From Saksenaea vasiformis B4078 (lineage: Eukaryota > Mucoromycota > Mucoromycetes > Mucorales > Saksenaeaceae), in NCBI GenBank assembly GCA_000697055.1, contig JNDT01001467.1, positions 58,181-122,180 on the forward strand: 64,000 nucleotides of DNA. Reading direction: 5' to 3'. The position numbers and the translations under genes were made by a program. This document shows, in pieces, positions 34,111 to 46,335 of this stretch. Below the pieces are notes generated by a model. That model was not told the DNA's origin. It saw only the letters and a program-made list of their open reading frames with translations, and did no database searches. Each line of letters starts with the position of its first letter. Position 1 is the first letter of the stretch.

Positions 34111-35420
34111 TTAATCCAATTCATCCATTGGGTTGATTGGGGCTGATCCAGACCGGCGTCTGCCGTGATTGCTACTACTTCCATGGAGATATGAGGAGAC
34201 TGAACCAACGATATGGGCACCAGGGCAGAGTATGCTCCTGTTTCTTCGTCCAATCGGTCCGTAATCTACATTGTACGCACTGGACCCGTCATCTGTCTCA
34301 TACTGTTGCGAATCGTCATCGATGTTATCGATCGTACGTTGGTCCGCTCCTGAAGATGAACAGCGACTTCAAAGAAAAAAGAAGAAAAAAAAATGAACGG
34401 ACAAGGGTTTGTTTTGTCTTAGCCTACCAAATAGGACACGTGTCACTCACGCATAACCATTGCCTAATGCACGATGCATGGTACTCGTGTTTGCATGGCA
34501 ATTGTAATATGGACATTTCAGTTCCGAAGGCTTCTTGGCATATAGTACATTCCGTGTCCTTCTCTGAGAAGTACCTCGTAAGTCAAGCCTATTGTGTCTT
34601 CTCCCTTTCCTACCTGGATCAGTTGTAGATAGTTTGCGCTTTGGCAGTTTTTCGATCACGCTGGGCGATGCACCTGTCACGGGTGATTCTGAGGTATCAT
34701 TGTTGGCTGCTGGCTCACGGTATACTTGATAGAAAATACTACAAAAAAGGAAACATAAAGGACTTGTTTCTCACCTAGGATCCGACTTACTTGATCACTT
34801 CATATGACAAAGAGGATGGTGAATTCATTAAATCAGCAGCAGCTTCTGGCAGTGTTGCTGAAAGGGTGTCTTGTTCTACTTGTTCAGCTTGGAGAAAAGC
34901 CAACTCCTCCAGTGACGGAGTAGTAGACGAAAATGAGAGCAGCCTCCAAACTCTTTGGTGGTTTGTTTCGTGTTCTGACTCTGTGTCTGTGACCCAGCTA
35001 GTATCGGAATCATCGTCGTCTATATCCTCTTCCGTCTCTTCTTCAGTTACCCAACTATCGTCATCGTCATCGCCCTCCTCGTCTGTATAATCATCGCTGG
35101 TGGTACTATCGCTGTGATCATCTGTGTCAATATCAATGTCTTCCTCTTCAGTTGTCCATGAATTATCGCTTGCTTCTAGCTGTTCGTTGAGCGAGTGTAA
35201 CAGATCGCTTAATCGTCCCTGAAGTACTCGAAGTTGTTCGTGAGTATCATCTCTCTCAGACTCAAGCTAAACCACAGCAGTAAGCGTCATTGCTATAACT
35301 ATTCCCGGTTCTTGCCTCTTCTAAAAATTGTAAGCAACATGCATTACATGTTGGTTGCGGATCGAGAATCACGTCAGTGGTTCGGGTTTGGCATACGTAA
35401 CAAAAAAAAGCGGCAGGCAT
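34111..35420 (-). CDS. RING-H2 E3 ubiquitin ligase, RNF115/RNF126-like
   Basis: A probable cytosolic E3 ubiquitin ligase. Five minus-strand exons: 35420-35316, 35266-34791, 34738-34614, 34563-34428, 34366-34111; 365 aa, all junctions in phase. The N-terminus holds a four-Cys zinc finger (C7, C10, C25, C28) like the substrate-binding finger of RNF126. A long Asp/Glu/Ser-rich region follows. The motif IEKLPKRKL precedes the RING-H2 domain: C241, C244, C259, H261, H264, C267, C278 and C281, with the last Cys completed across intron 4. The tail is low complexity. Intron 1 has a GC donor. Intron 3 (34564-34613) must be removed for the RING frame; a naive ORF gives an unrelated peptide there. Confidence 0.88.
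35267..35315 (-). other. GC-AG intron in the RING ligase gene
   Basis: Donor GAG|g-caagaac on the minus strand and acceptor tttag, 49 nt. No GT donor is placed to give a normal-length intron, and the join is in phase. Confidence 0.65.
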
Positions 35421-37194
35421 AATAAGGGGGACACTGGACAGATCGGAGCACCAAGTGGCATCTTTTTTTCTTGTGCCATGTCTATTGGAGTCACAGTGGG
35501 TCACAACGGAATTTTTTCTTCTTTTGTTTTTACTGGGCCACTGACACTCTGTCTTACCCAAAGAGAACATTGTCAGCTGTACTCACACTAAGATAGCCGA
35601 TTCATCAAACTCACAAATATCCGCTCTATACGGAGCCAGGTCGGCATGAAAAGTGTAAGTCTGAAATTGACAACATCATGCAGTTGACACATACTGCGCT
35701 GGGTTACAATAGTGCGCTGAAAAGTTTGGCATCTCAAAATGATAGCAATACGTTGGGCTTTAATATGGATATTTGCATGGTTTGAGCGTAATACTGGAAT
35801 AATAGAAAGTAGCCTTTAGAGGAACTAAGGTGTCTTTTAAGCGAGGTTGCGCGTTCTGCATCAACCAGGACGAAATGAGATCCTTTTAACTATTTTTGGA
35901 GAATTATCTGAGTGCCTTGTTGCCGCGAATCGATTGGTCATCACTGATTGTGCAACTCAAAGATGGTCGAAACAACATGAGAAAATCCTGATAGCATTTT
36001 TCGAGATGCCTGAAAAGCGGGCCAACCGCCGATCCTCATTGAGGAATAAGCGAAGGTCATTTCGTAGTACGTTGACGAGTAACCTCGGCTATCCTGGAAC
36101 AGTTGACGAAGTCACCGCTTTGTCATGAGCAGCATTTCTGCTCAAAACGCTGACGATATTGCTACGTACATAGCATTCGGTCACCACCGCTGCGCCTGTG
36201 AAAGATGGAGCGGTGTAAAAATCAGGCTTTACGCTGTCACTGTTAAGATTATGAAATGCTGCTATTTTAGCACGATTTTCTCGATTCAGAGAGATGTCGA
36301 GGGCTACTTTGATAGAGTGCCTGTAAGACGTACCTCGTACACAAATTTGCTGCGTCAGTCAAGGCCATGATTCGCCTTCTGACGCGCGTTTCTTCCAACA
36401 ATCCAAATCTCGAAACTACCTAAGAGCATGCCAAGTAGTGCCTCTGCAGAATAGATGTTCAGGACTTTTGAGCTAACGTCAATTCCTGTGGAATCCGATA
36501 GGCAAAATGTCCGGGATTCTGCTGCGTGGCTGCTTGATTGATACAGAACCATGGGCCAGTTTCAGCAGCTACTAATGGTATTGGCGACATCTTCCACGAG
36601 CGCTGACGAGGTGACAGTATCCAAACCTCTTCTTTGTTGAACGTTAACATAAAGATATACACTTAGCATTACTACATCAGTTCAAATAATTGGATAGTAG
36701 TTTTACATCATAAAACATCCGAAATGAACCTCATGGACCCTAGCAACCCGTCTCTGGACGAGCGACACGCGCCGATCGCTTTTGTCAAAGTGGATATTTA
36801 CCGACCACTCTAAGTATTGGGACGATTATACTATTGTAAACTCAGAGGTAGCCCTGTTCATGTAATAATTTCACCATACGTATGTCAAAGTTCATGTGAT
36901 AAGCGATTGCATAAAAAAAGATATGAAAGGTTTTCATAGCCTACGAATATGTCAAAGAAGTCATGTAGAAGAAAAAGCGGGTATTGTAGCACCAAATAGA
37001 ATAAATGTCAAAGCGCTCTCTTTTCTTGAAATAGTATGTTGAATATACGACACAACGAAAACGGGCAACAAATAATGACTTAGTGATCAAGCGTGGTTGG
37101 TCGCATTCATCCAGCGGAACGGGTAAAGTTTATACCGAGGGTTTCTGCGGCTTGGGAGGACCGCAGGCCCCTTTTGTTTCTTTGCATATATACC
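35421..37194. other. intergenic region
   Basis: Only short open frames without splice support in 1.8 kb. It should contain the FIS1 and RING-ligase promoters. Confidence 0.5.
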
Positions 37195-37799
37195 ATGAAG
37201 AGCGAAGCTGCACCAATGGTGCAAGATGCCGAGATTTCTTTGAGCCCTGCTGAGTTGGAGGTATTACTGCAATTTAATAAAGAGAGAGGCATTTAACTTA
37301 ATGGACAGGTTCTCCGTCGACAATATGTAAAAGAGGGCGAGTATGTAACCATACAGACGAAGTTCAACTATGCATGGGGCTTGGTCAAGTCAAAGAATCA
37401 TGGCGAGGTTGAACTTGGCATCAAGTTATTTACAGGTACCATGACAAGGTATTACAATGAGGAAGCTTAACCGTTACCACAGAGATCTATACGGATTCCC
37501 CTGAACGTCGACGAGAGTGTCTGTATTTCCTTGCCTTGGGACATTACAAGATAGCCAATTTCAATGAGGCCAAAAAATTCAACGACCAGCTCTTAAGGCT
37601 GGAGCCTCGAAACGCCCAAGCACTCGACTTAAATCGCCTTATCGATGAAAAAGTTTCCAAAGGTAGAGTTAGCTTCGGATCTGTCAATTTGCAAATTGAT
37701 TGTTTTTGAGTAGAAGGTGTGATTGGTTTAGCGATCGTCAGCGGTGTAGTTGCTGTTGGCGCTGCATTGGTAGCTGCCATTGTCAAACGTTCAAAATGA
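37195..37799 (+). CDS. FIS1: mitochondrial fission protein Fis1
   Basis: Tail-anchored receptor on the outer mitochondrial and peroxisomal membranes that recruits the fission dynamin through adaptors. Four exons: 37195-37260, 37309-37435, 37483-37662, 37711-37799; introns 47-48 nt; 153 aa, exactly the usual size. Two TPR-like helices hold the family motif [10 protein letters not shown], then [27 protein letters not shown] and LNRLIDEKV. The C-terminal anchor ([22 protein letters not shown]) ends in the basic KRSK, as required for outer-membrane targeting. Confidence 0.96.
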
Positions 37800-38706
37800 A
37801 TAAAGCAATTTATCTTGTATCTCGGTGGCGCCTTGTAGACCTAATTGGTGACAGATATCACAGAAGAGCTCGATAACTCAGTTTAGCAGCGTGCACCATC
37901 CTATTCACATAGCTGTGGTTCGGATAAATTAGTAGCTTTCATTTACCGACAGTGAACGAATATTTACGCTACTCAAATAGAGCTTGCGTCAGTAATGATC
38001 GCATATTTCACTCCTTCCTTACTGCTGACTTGGCCTTCATGGTGGTAGGATCTATGTAGAGTAGCGCACAAGATTTATTCAATAAGCTGTATAATTATTC
38101 GAGTACGTTGGCTTTGATTATTCCATGCCATTGCTTCTGGTAAAGGAAAAAGAAGTGAAAAGGATATTTGGTGTCCATCTTCAGCGGAAAACGACGAAAT
38201 TTTACTTATTTCTTCCATAACTGCCAATTATATGTGCTCTTATAAAAAATTCATGCTCTTTGAAAGATGGCCGGGAAAGAGGGAGAAATAACCTCATTTT
38301 GCTTGTCAGGAAGAAAAAAGAAGGAAGGTGATTTCGAGATATAGACCTTGAGATTATCTTATTGGTCATCTTTTTAACATGATCCCCACGACGCTTCACG
38401 CTGAGTTCTGTCGCCGAGACCGGGTTGAACAAAACATTTGCAGCGTAATTGAAATACTCTTCTGATGATTCTAGCATTTAACAGTAAAGCCATCCGTATG
38501 CCCAACCCAACTTTCCGGGTGTTTAAGAAGACTGCTTCCTGTACGCCCGAAGGAAATCGCCAGTGAAGGCTCTTTCATTTTCAGACTCCAAGGAACTGTA
38601 AAAATTCATGCTCAAGTGACTGGGAACGACTGAAAAAACACTTGGGTTGCCAAAGCCTCTTTGAGCACAGACACACAACCCAATAACAGCCGGAGACATC
38701 TTAAAC
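37800..38706. other. intergenic region
   Basis: No supported gene in 0.9 kb. Confidence 0.5.
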
Positions 38707-40025
38707 ATGTCTGAACTCAAATGCCAGATGTTTCCAGGCCCACATCATGCCACAGAAATTCCACAGATGAAACTGGACTCTGTATATCGTAGCTCCGCTC
38801 AGGGAGTCCCTGACATGACGCCTTGTCAAGAATCCAATGGAGGGACGAAGCGAAGCTTGGAAACCACACCTGAAACAGATACCTACCATAACCGAAAGTT
38901 ACGTACACGATCACCTACTCATGACAGTCCTGAGGGTCCATCCCATAAACGAACGCGACAGCTCTCCTCAGGACGTCAACCAACACAGCCCCGCTGGCAT
39001 AATCAATCGTATATGTTGTTTTTGGCACTCCGGCAGCATCCCGACCGATGTCTCCCGCGGACAGATCTTATCAAAGCTGCTCTCGCTCTGGACAAAAAGA
39101 TTAGCGAAGAGCGAAACTTACCGAAGGTTTTCAGAGGCAAAGTAAGCGCGCATGATGAAACTTTTTTTTTTTTGATTTTGTATTAAACTATGGTCAGACC
39201 CCCATGAACTCGGCGTCGGCAATCCTGACAAACAATAGCGATCGCTATTTTATACCTTTTAAGCCAAGTGGCAGTCGCTCGATGCATTTCCGGTTAGCTT
39301 ATGAACCCGGCAATTTTGCAAACGCTGTACAGGAGTACCGGAAATGGGAGAAGCAGTTAATCGAGGAAGAATGGCCGCGGTACTTTGGAGTACCGAAATC
39401 TGCCCAAGCAACTGACACTGTTCGTATGGTTGAAGGTGAACAGCCCAGGGCAATGACGGAGTTTGATGAATTTATTGCAAGTCGCCAGCGTGCACGCCGT
39501 AGCAGCTGCAACGAGGACAAAGAAAATTCAAACAAGGACAGACGACGTGGAAGTCGGACAGAGAAGAAGGAACAAGCGGATAAACCACTTCCGGACCTGG
39601 ACCAACTCGATTTAACTCGTGTACCGACGTCATGGAAAGATATTGTTCGAGTCGACGAAAATTTGCGCCTGTATGCCGCTCGTCGGCTGCCATCCGATAC
39701 CCCATTAGGATTCTACTTTGGTGTGCCAATGACTGAAGATGAGTTTGATTCCCTTAAGCAAGGTGTGGGTCACGCCTCACGCTATTCTGTTATGTACCGC
39801 AAGACAATCTTGGATGCGACAACGGAAGATGGCGAACCCTTCGGCGACCCAGATGGAGAAATATATTGTCCATTTCATTTCATGAATACCGCTGACGAAG
39901 CAGATGCTAACGTGTCGCTTGTGGAGGGCCCATTGGTGAACCAAATAATCTGCTCAACTAAAACCACAGTTGAAGAAGGCGAAGAGCTATTGGTATGGCA
40001 TCCTACAGGACAGTTGTCATCTTAG
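38707..40025 (+). CDS. nuclear-type protein with possible winged-helix and SET-like regions
   Basis: Two exons, 38707-39141 and 39198-40025, with a 56-nt intron; 420 aa. Residues 1-95 are polar and disordered with basic patches. From about residue 95 (PRWHNQSYMLFLALRQHPDR) to about 185 there is a helical region with a beta hairpin, reminiscent of a winged helix. A charged linker with KEN and RRG runs follows. The last 130 residues begin LRLYAARRLPSDTPLGFYFG and end IICSTKTTVEEGEELLVWH. This pattern is like the start and the GEEL-type end of SET domains, but I see no NHS motif. A methyltransferase function is therefore doubtful; a catalytically dead SET-like fold is possible. No established family is recognised. 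Confidence 0.6.
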
Positions 40026-40573
40026 GATACCTGTTGATTCTCAGTAGTTGTCAACCAATAATGGTGACAAGGCTAGCAATCTATGAAAGATCAAAGAAAT
40101 CTAACACATTCCCCCCAAAAAAAGGAATCACCCGTAGTCTGCTAGTGGATTCTACCTTTTTAAGTATTTCTCTTTCGTCATGTCAATGTCTGTTGACGTT
40201 AAATTATTCACTGGTTTATTCATTTCCACAAGAACACAGTATTGCTGTCATCGGTTTTCTATTTCTTTTGAACTTCACTGAGGGACGTCCTATGGTCGAT
40301 AGACCATTCTCTCTATGCTGTGATACGTGTAACATCATACTTTGATTCGACATGAAGAGCATATTCAATTATCGCTATCTAGAAATGGACAATCAACATG
40401 TCATTGCTCTTATGGTTCAGTGTATAAAAACTGTAATAGTTTCCAAACGCGATTGGTGGTCGCCAAAAGACACATGGAGTTTTCATTCAAAGCCCGAATA
40501 ACGCTGGCGGTAATTCTTACTGCAGTCACTTATTGCCAAAAGTTCCAAATTTCATGCTTTGGTCTCCTTCCAT

Positions 40574-42827
40574 ATGCTCCCAGAGCGGTTTTTGAAGAAA
40601 TTACGATGTCGGCATCGTGGGAGCGGGTAATATATGTGGTCGATGCTATATTTGTTGACTGATGGGTTAGATCTCTCAGTTTACCTCCAATAGAGCCATT
40701 TGTCGTCGTTGATCCAGAAGACTTTGGTAAGAATCGCTCGTAGAAAAGTGCATTGATTCACGCGATTTCAAGAAAAAAGGAAGCGCGAGATCCAAGAACA
40801 AGGGCGAGGTCCTCCACCACCTCTTTCCCCTTCCATTTTACCAGATCTCAACTTCGAGAGACCATTACCGCCTTCACCTAAACACATCTCGCAACACTCG
40901 CGATCGAGTTTAACACCTGGTCATGTCATTGCTCCATTCAGAGTACGTCGAATGTCCGTTGCTGACGAACAATCTGCCCGTTCAATGTCTTCTGCACCTA
41001 TTCGACAGACCTCTTCCCCTGAACCTCCGAACGTCAGCATCCCTGTAAATATCAATAATGGACAATCCAGAACCGCCTATGAACACGGGTCCGGTGTAAA
41101 ATATAATGACTTAGCTGCACATACCAAAGAACGTTCTGAAAACACTGCAGAAGAAACCTCGGGTGAAATAGTAGATAATGACCGAAGTAAAACCCAACCG
41201 ACAAACGCAGACATCACGCTGCTTAATGAAGAACCCTATGTAGATCAACGAAATAACCATCACGGTTCAAAAAGGAAGCGTGTGGATGATGATGATATTC
41301 CATGGGCAGAGGAAGGAGAATTGTCAAGTCGAATTTCCGGGCATTTTGCATCTAAACATACGCGAGCACAGATAGCTACAACTCCAGAAGAAGACAATGA
41401 CACTCTTTCCATCAATAATCCAACGATTGATAATGAAAGGATAACGCAAGACGAAGCAACACATTCAACTATACCCACTGGCAAATTACAAAGCGACGAG
41501 CAAGGATCAAGTTCTGTAATAGTAGAGGATGGTGTTGCGGCCCAGGCATCCAGCGTAAAAATTGCATCATCAGCGGATGATAATATTGAAAATGAGCATC
41601 ATTCTTTGGCGCGAAGCAAAATTATTGCAACCTCATCGCCCGAACCTCACCAAATCATTCCATCCACAGATCCAACTGAGGAAGAGATAAATAACCAAGC
41701 AGCTTCTTCCCCATCCTCTTTAATTGAACACGCAGTACCTCAGGACACCCAAGAGTCAACTGCAGATAATATATCGTCACAACGTCCTGCTGATGAGGAA
41801 TGCGGAACGATGATGGAAAGCCAGGAAGCAAATAACTCGACCTTGGCTTCATTACATAGATCTCCATCTCCAGCTGGATTAGAAGCGACAGTTAACTCAC
41901 AAAATGAACAAAGAGCACAGGAACAGCAAGACAAATATCACTACGAAGTAGATGATGATTTGTATTGTGGTGGCATGGAATCTCCTACTCATAATAGAGA
42001 TGCACATGAAGGAGCTGGTTCTCATGATAATGGTGCAAGAGATGATCTTTTCAACAGATCGGGACCAATCGAACGGGTCAATCGGACAGCGAACATTATT
42101 AACTCCTTATTCTCAGACAATGCGATATTACCGAGAAGCGCAAGCCAACAAATTGATGAAACTTTACAAGATGAAGATGTTGTAGCGGAAATCGATCCAC
42201 AAGATGTCCAATTACTGGTCGAACGGATGGAAAAAGGTTTGGATATCGACAGTCGTGTAGCAAGGCGGAGGAAGCAAGCGGATGCGGAACTGAGTGCAGT
42301 CATTGATCCTATCAATCGAACAATCATGGAGTTTAGGTAAACGCCCTTAGCGCGAGATCAAAACTCAATATAGTCTAGGGATGAGCAACATGATAGTTTA
42401 TCGAGGCAGCTTGTCATCGACTACGGAAAGAAGGCGGCAAGATCATTTGAAGAGTTGGTAAGTTGCGCGTTTTGACCATAACATGACATGGTAAACGATC
42501 TGTTAGAAAGTACTATATCATGAGCATATGCAGTTGGAATGGAAGCTGAAACGAGTGAGGAATCTCCAAACAAAAGAGCGTAAGCGACTACTTGAATCTC
42601 GGAAACAAAAGGAGAAGGCGAAGAGGGAGCTTGATGATATCCAACAATCGATCGATTCATCACAGACAATGCGAAAGGCAAGGAAATATAGATGGCAAGC
42701 ACATAGTTCTGATCTGATGCGTATAGGAATGGCAAAAGCTAGAGACTCTATTCAACGATTTAAATGCGGTACGGGTTGCTGCAGACTTGAACAAAAAGCA
42801 TTGAATCATAGAAACAGTCACATTTAA
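40574..42827 (+). CDS. 681-aa low-complexity protein with C-terminal coiled coil
   Basis: Five exons: 40574-40626, 40671-40726, 40773-42336, 42379-42457, 42534-42827, all in phase. The N-terminus is basic (MLPERFLKKLRCRHRGSG). A Pro/Ser segment contains SPxxR-like sites, and a central region of roughly 400 residues is Ser/Asp/Glu/Asn-rich, with a putative basic cluster (KRKRVDDDD). The C-terminal 150 residues form a strong coiled coil (KRVRNLQTKERKRLLESRK). The architecture of long disorder followed by coiled coil is shared with inner-kinetochore proteins such as CENP-U, but that comparison is only architectural. The function is not assigned. Confidence 0.6.
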
Positions 42828-42923
42828 GAAGTGTGGGTTGAGGGTTTCGCAGGTTCTTCCCTTTCTTCCTTCTCTTTCAAAAATTTTGAGCGCGTTTTTT
42901 TAGTTTTTCACTTGAAATACTCC

Positions 42924-44168
42924 ATGTTTAATAATCATACGAAGGCGCCTATTCAGAAATTGACGCCCGAGATACTGGTGCACGTCGCGTATATACTGGA
43001 CCCTCCGTCTATCCTCGCGTTTTCGCTCGCTTGTAAACAGTTTTCAACCTTGATCACTGATGATCTCCTATTTCGACGATTGGTCCAGCGCGATTACAAT
43101 ATAAACTTCAAGCATCCCGAAGAGACATGGGTACATCTATACCGGTCGTTGCGCTCGCGTGCTGTCGTCATTTGCAGTCACCTAGCTGACTTGGCAGATG
43201 AGCCAAGTGAAGCCAAAAGAACAATCTACAGAGCTGCCATGAGAGCGCCATCCGTTTGTGATGTTTGCAAGACAGAGACAGCAGCTTACATGAATATGAA
43301 TCCTACGTGTGAAAGCGAAGGTAACACAGAAGGGGCTTTCTGTTCTGTGCTAATACGGCAGCAGTATGCCGGGCGTGTATGGAGAAAGGCGGCAAAGCCG
43401 ATGAGCGTCTATTTCCTCTACAACTAGAGATGGCTTCGAACTCTCTTGTATGTTTTCAATGTACTACTTCTGACCCACGCAAGGTAAAGGAAGAAAACGC
43501 GCGCGCTGATGAGGAGGCGGTAATTCTTGTGACACATGACGACTAACAGAAGCGCGCGTTTTTAGCTGGGTGATGAAAGGAATGAAAAGGTCAAGGTCGA
43601 CACATTATTAGAAAATTTGACGGCAGAAGAGAAGGAAGGTGATTTGGACAGGCGACGTAAAGCAGAACATCAGCTCTACGTGCAAGAACTCAGACGTGAG
43701 GATATGTCACTTAAGCATTACCTGGTTGAAAAACAATGGGGTAGAGCATGGATGCTCTTCCGAACACGTAAGTTATCTGCAATTGTATGTTCGGTGTAAT
43801 TGAGCTATCTATCACCCAGGCGAAGGTTCACCGCTACCAGGGCGCATCTCTAACCATAAACTGGCAAGAGCTAATGGAACGCTAGACCCTAACATAAGAC
43901 TACCCATGGACAAATACCGCCCATCGCCTGAGACACATGCAGATATCGTAAGTGAAAAGCTTTGGTCCTACCTGGAGAAGGCCTATGGTGTCCAGGGCAG
44001 AGCGTATAGTGAAGGTAAACCAAAAAGAAAAAAAAACAAAGGAAACTGGTAAGGTGATTGCTGACGTTGAAATGTTTTGGCATAATAGATGATATCCAGA
44101 CTCCTGAATATACAAGGCTAAGGATTTACATGGATGACTTTAAAACCAGCATCACTGCCTACCCGTAA
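42924..44168 (+). CDS. F-box protein with zinc-binding segment and C-terminal DUSP-like domain
   Basis: Probably a substrate receptor of an SCF ubiquitin ligase. Five exons: 42924-43320, 43362-43483, 43566-43767, 43820-44014, 44089-44168; introns 41-82 nt; 331 aa. The F-box is at residues 14-60 (LTPEILVHVAYILDPPSILAF). Cys pairs then follow: CDVC, CRAC and CFQC, the second pair being created by splicing, suggesting a zinc site. The C-terminus has the layout of a DUSP domain (GRISNHKLARANGTLDP...LWSYLEKAYGVQGRAY), better known from ubiquitin-specific proteases. No protease catalytic domain is present. The start is the ATG just before the F-box. Confidence 0.72.
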
Positions 44169-44514
44169 ATACATGTTATAACCCGAACGCCACCATTGTC
44201 ACGCGTGCTCCAAGTTTAATTGTCGGTCCTGTACAGTAGCTTTTACCCCTCCCCTTTTCTTCGCATGCAAATAATTTCCATTAGAGGAAAAAAATGTCCC
44301 TATTCGCAAGCAATTGAAGACAATCGATGTGTACACCGAAAAAGAAAAAAAAATTAAGAACAGTGTTACGCAGCATATTGAATGATTTTTTTTTGAATTT
44401 TTGGTTGGAGTATATGTATGTGAAAGTGTGTGAGAGTGTGAAAGACAGAAAGAATGAGTGAGAAAATGCGATAAGTAGAAGTGCAGATTTGCGACATTGA
44501 CAATCTTCCTTTGA

Positions 44515-45655
44515 TTATTGGTTTTCCAGATAATAGTGTGATGGATCCCATTTGCCGACTTTTTTTGTTTTCTTGACGATCAACAGACTAGCTTCCCCAT
44601 CCAGACGTAGCACAGCAGACAAACCATGCTTACCCAGATTTTCGCGCAAGGTTAGGACTTGTTTTGCGAAGTGGAAGCGCTGAATTGCATCTTGTACAGG
44701 TAGATCTGCGTGTTCAAGACAACGTTTTAGGTAGTCCAATGGTAATGTTGCGTACACATGTGCCAAATCCATCATTCCCCTTGTTGGTGGTGTCTTAGAG
44801 GGCATGTATCCAAATGCCTGGATTCTTCCAATACAGGCTGTTCCACTCACTTTAACCGTTGTGGGGAAAGCTTCGAAATGATTTGCCAGACCAATAGTCA
44901 GATATTGAACGAGGTTGTGCTCCATTGCTTCCGTCCATCGCCGGTGTTTGTCAGCAAATGAATGCGTGGCAGCTATCCAATAATATACTGTTGTCTGGCT
45001 CAAACTTTGGGCAACAATATGAAGTGTCCGTTCGACAAGCTGATCCAGTCCTAGTTGCTCAGCAGCGTCTATCAACTCAATGCAAACGCGCGGTTTTTCG
45101 CTGGCAAGATAACATAGATCATGATGGGACAAGGGCCGGTACAAATGACCGATAACGGTGTGTAATGCTTCAAGTCCTACATCCAAGTCAAGTTCAATCG
45201 CGTGTGGCTTTTGAGTAAGAAGGCGGCAGATTTCTGGAGACCGCGAGATAATGAGCGAATGCAATGCATACGATTTCTGCAGTCGTGGAACTGTCAGTGT
45301 GACGTCCGAAAAGTGTCCTATACAAAGAGAAAATAGGGATCAACATTTGACGTGTATAAATATATTTACCTTGTAGATAACCGACATGGTACAAATAGTC
45401 GCAATAAGCGTCCATATTGTACATGGGCGGTGCAGGGTGAGGTGGCGGGAAGAAGACATGTTGCTGATGACGCGCGACGTGACCTAACAAAGGAACAGGC
45501 ATAGGCATCGGCATGGATGATTGTGGTTGTGGCGGATGCGGTGGTGGGGATGGCTGTGGAGTATGCGCGCAATCATAGGAATACTCCGTTGTCGTGTTAG
45601 GGCTGTTACATCCATTCATGTATGTGGTGTTATCATGGACTATGGATATAGGCAT
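44515..45655 (-). CDS. BTB/POZ domain protein
   Basis: Two minus-strand exons, 45655-45370 and 45317-44515, with a 52-nt intron; 362 aa. The N-terminus is Pro/Met/His-rich and disordered (PQPSPPPHPPQPQ). The BTB domain begins at GYLQGHFSDVTLTVP, completed across the intron, and continues with YALHSLIISRSPEICRLL and a BACK-like helical part (YWIAATHSFADKHRRW). Such proteins dimerise and often act as Cul3 adaptors or transcriptional cofactors; which applies is not known. It converges with the F-box gene. Confidence 0.8.
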
Positions 45656-46149
45656 GTTTATAATTTACACGAAACTGGTTCGTGGTTGATCGTCAGGACA
45701 AAAAAGCAATGTATTCCTTTTTTCTTTTTTATATACCTCGTATTTACAGTGAACAAAAAAAGGGGGGTGAAAACAATGTACAGAAGGTAAGGGAAACTTT
45801 TAACAGTTGAGTTGTCTTTCAGGATTATCGTCATTTCCCAAATTGTGACTTTCACGCTCTCCTTTCACTGTCAATCCTTTGCTTACCTGTGCCTACGCCC
45901 TGTGTATCACAGAAACATTACGCATACTTGTCTAAACCCTTAATCAGCCACGACCGTAGATCCAGTGTAGTTTTGCTTTTCTCGTTTTTTTTTGTTTTAT
46001 CACTTCAGGGATAAGCATTCTGTACATCTGCGTCAACTGAATATCCTTATAGGCTTCAAGTCGAATAATTCCGTGTTGGGAAGCGATGGATTCTTGCGCA
46101 GTGTAGTAGTTCATTCTGCTTTAGTCCAAGGAATAGTTCGGGCCTGGAT

Positions 46150-46335
46150 AACTCGAGCTTTGCATTGAAGCGGTTCAGTGACGATTTCTCTGTACAAACC
46201 CCTTCCACCCGACCGCGTCAGCGGTGGGATAGACAACCATCGTTGGATGGCTATGCCCTTCAGGGGTAAGTAAGAAGATATCAAAGCATGTTGCATTTAC
46301 TAACAATGAATGCATTTTGATAAAATTTTAGTATG
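46150..46335 (+). repeat. dispersed repeat family A, copy 2
   Basis: Same blocks and order as 28040-28220: CCCTTCAGGGGTAAGTAA, then catTTACTAACaATGAA, followed here by attttag. Together these resemble donor, branch point and acceptor of a 60-75 nt intron inside a decayed copy of a spliced gene. Confidence 0.55.
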
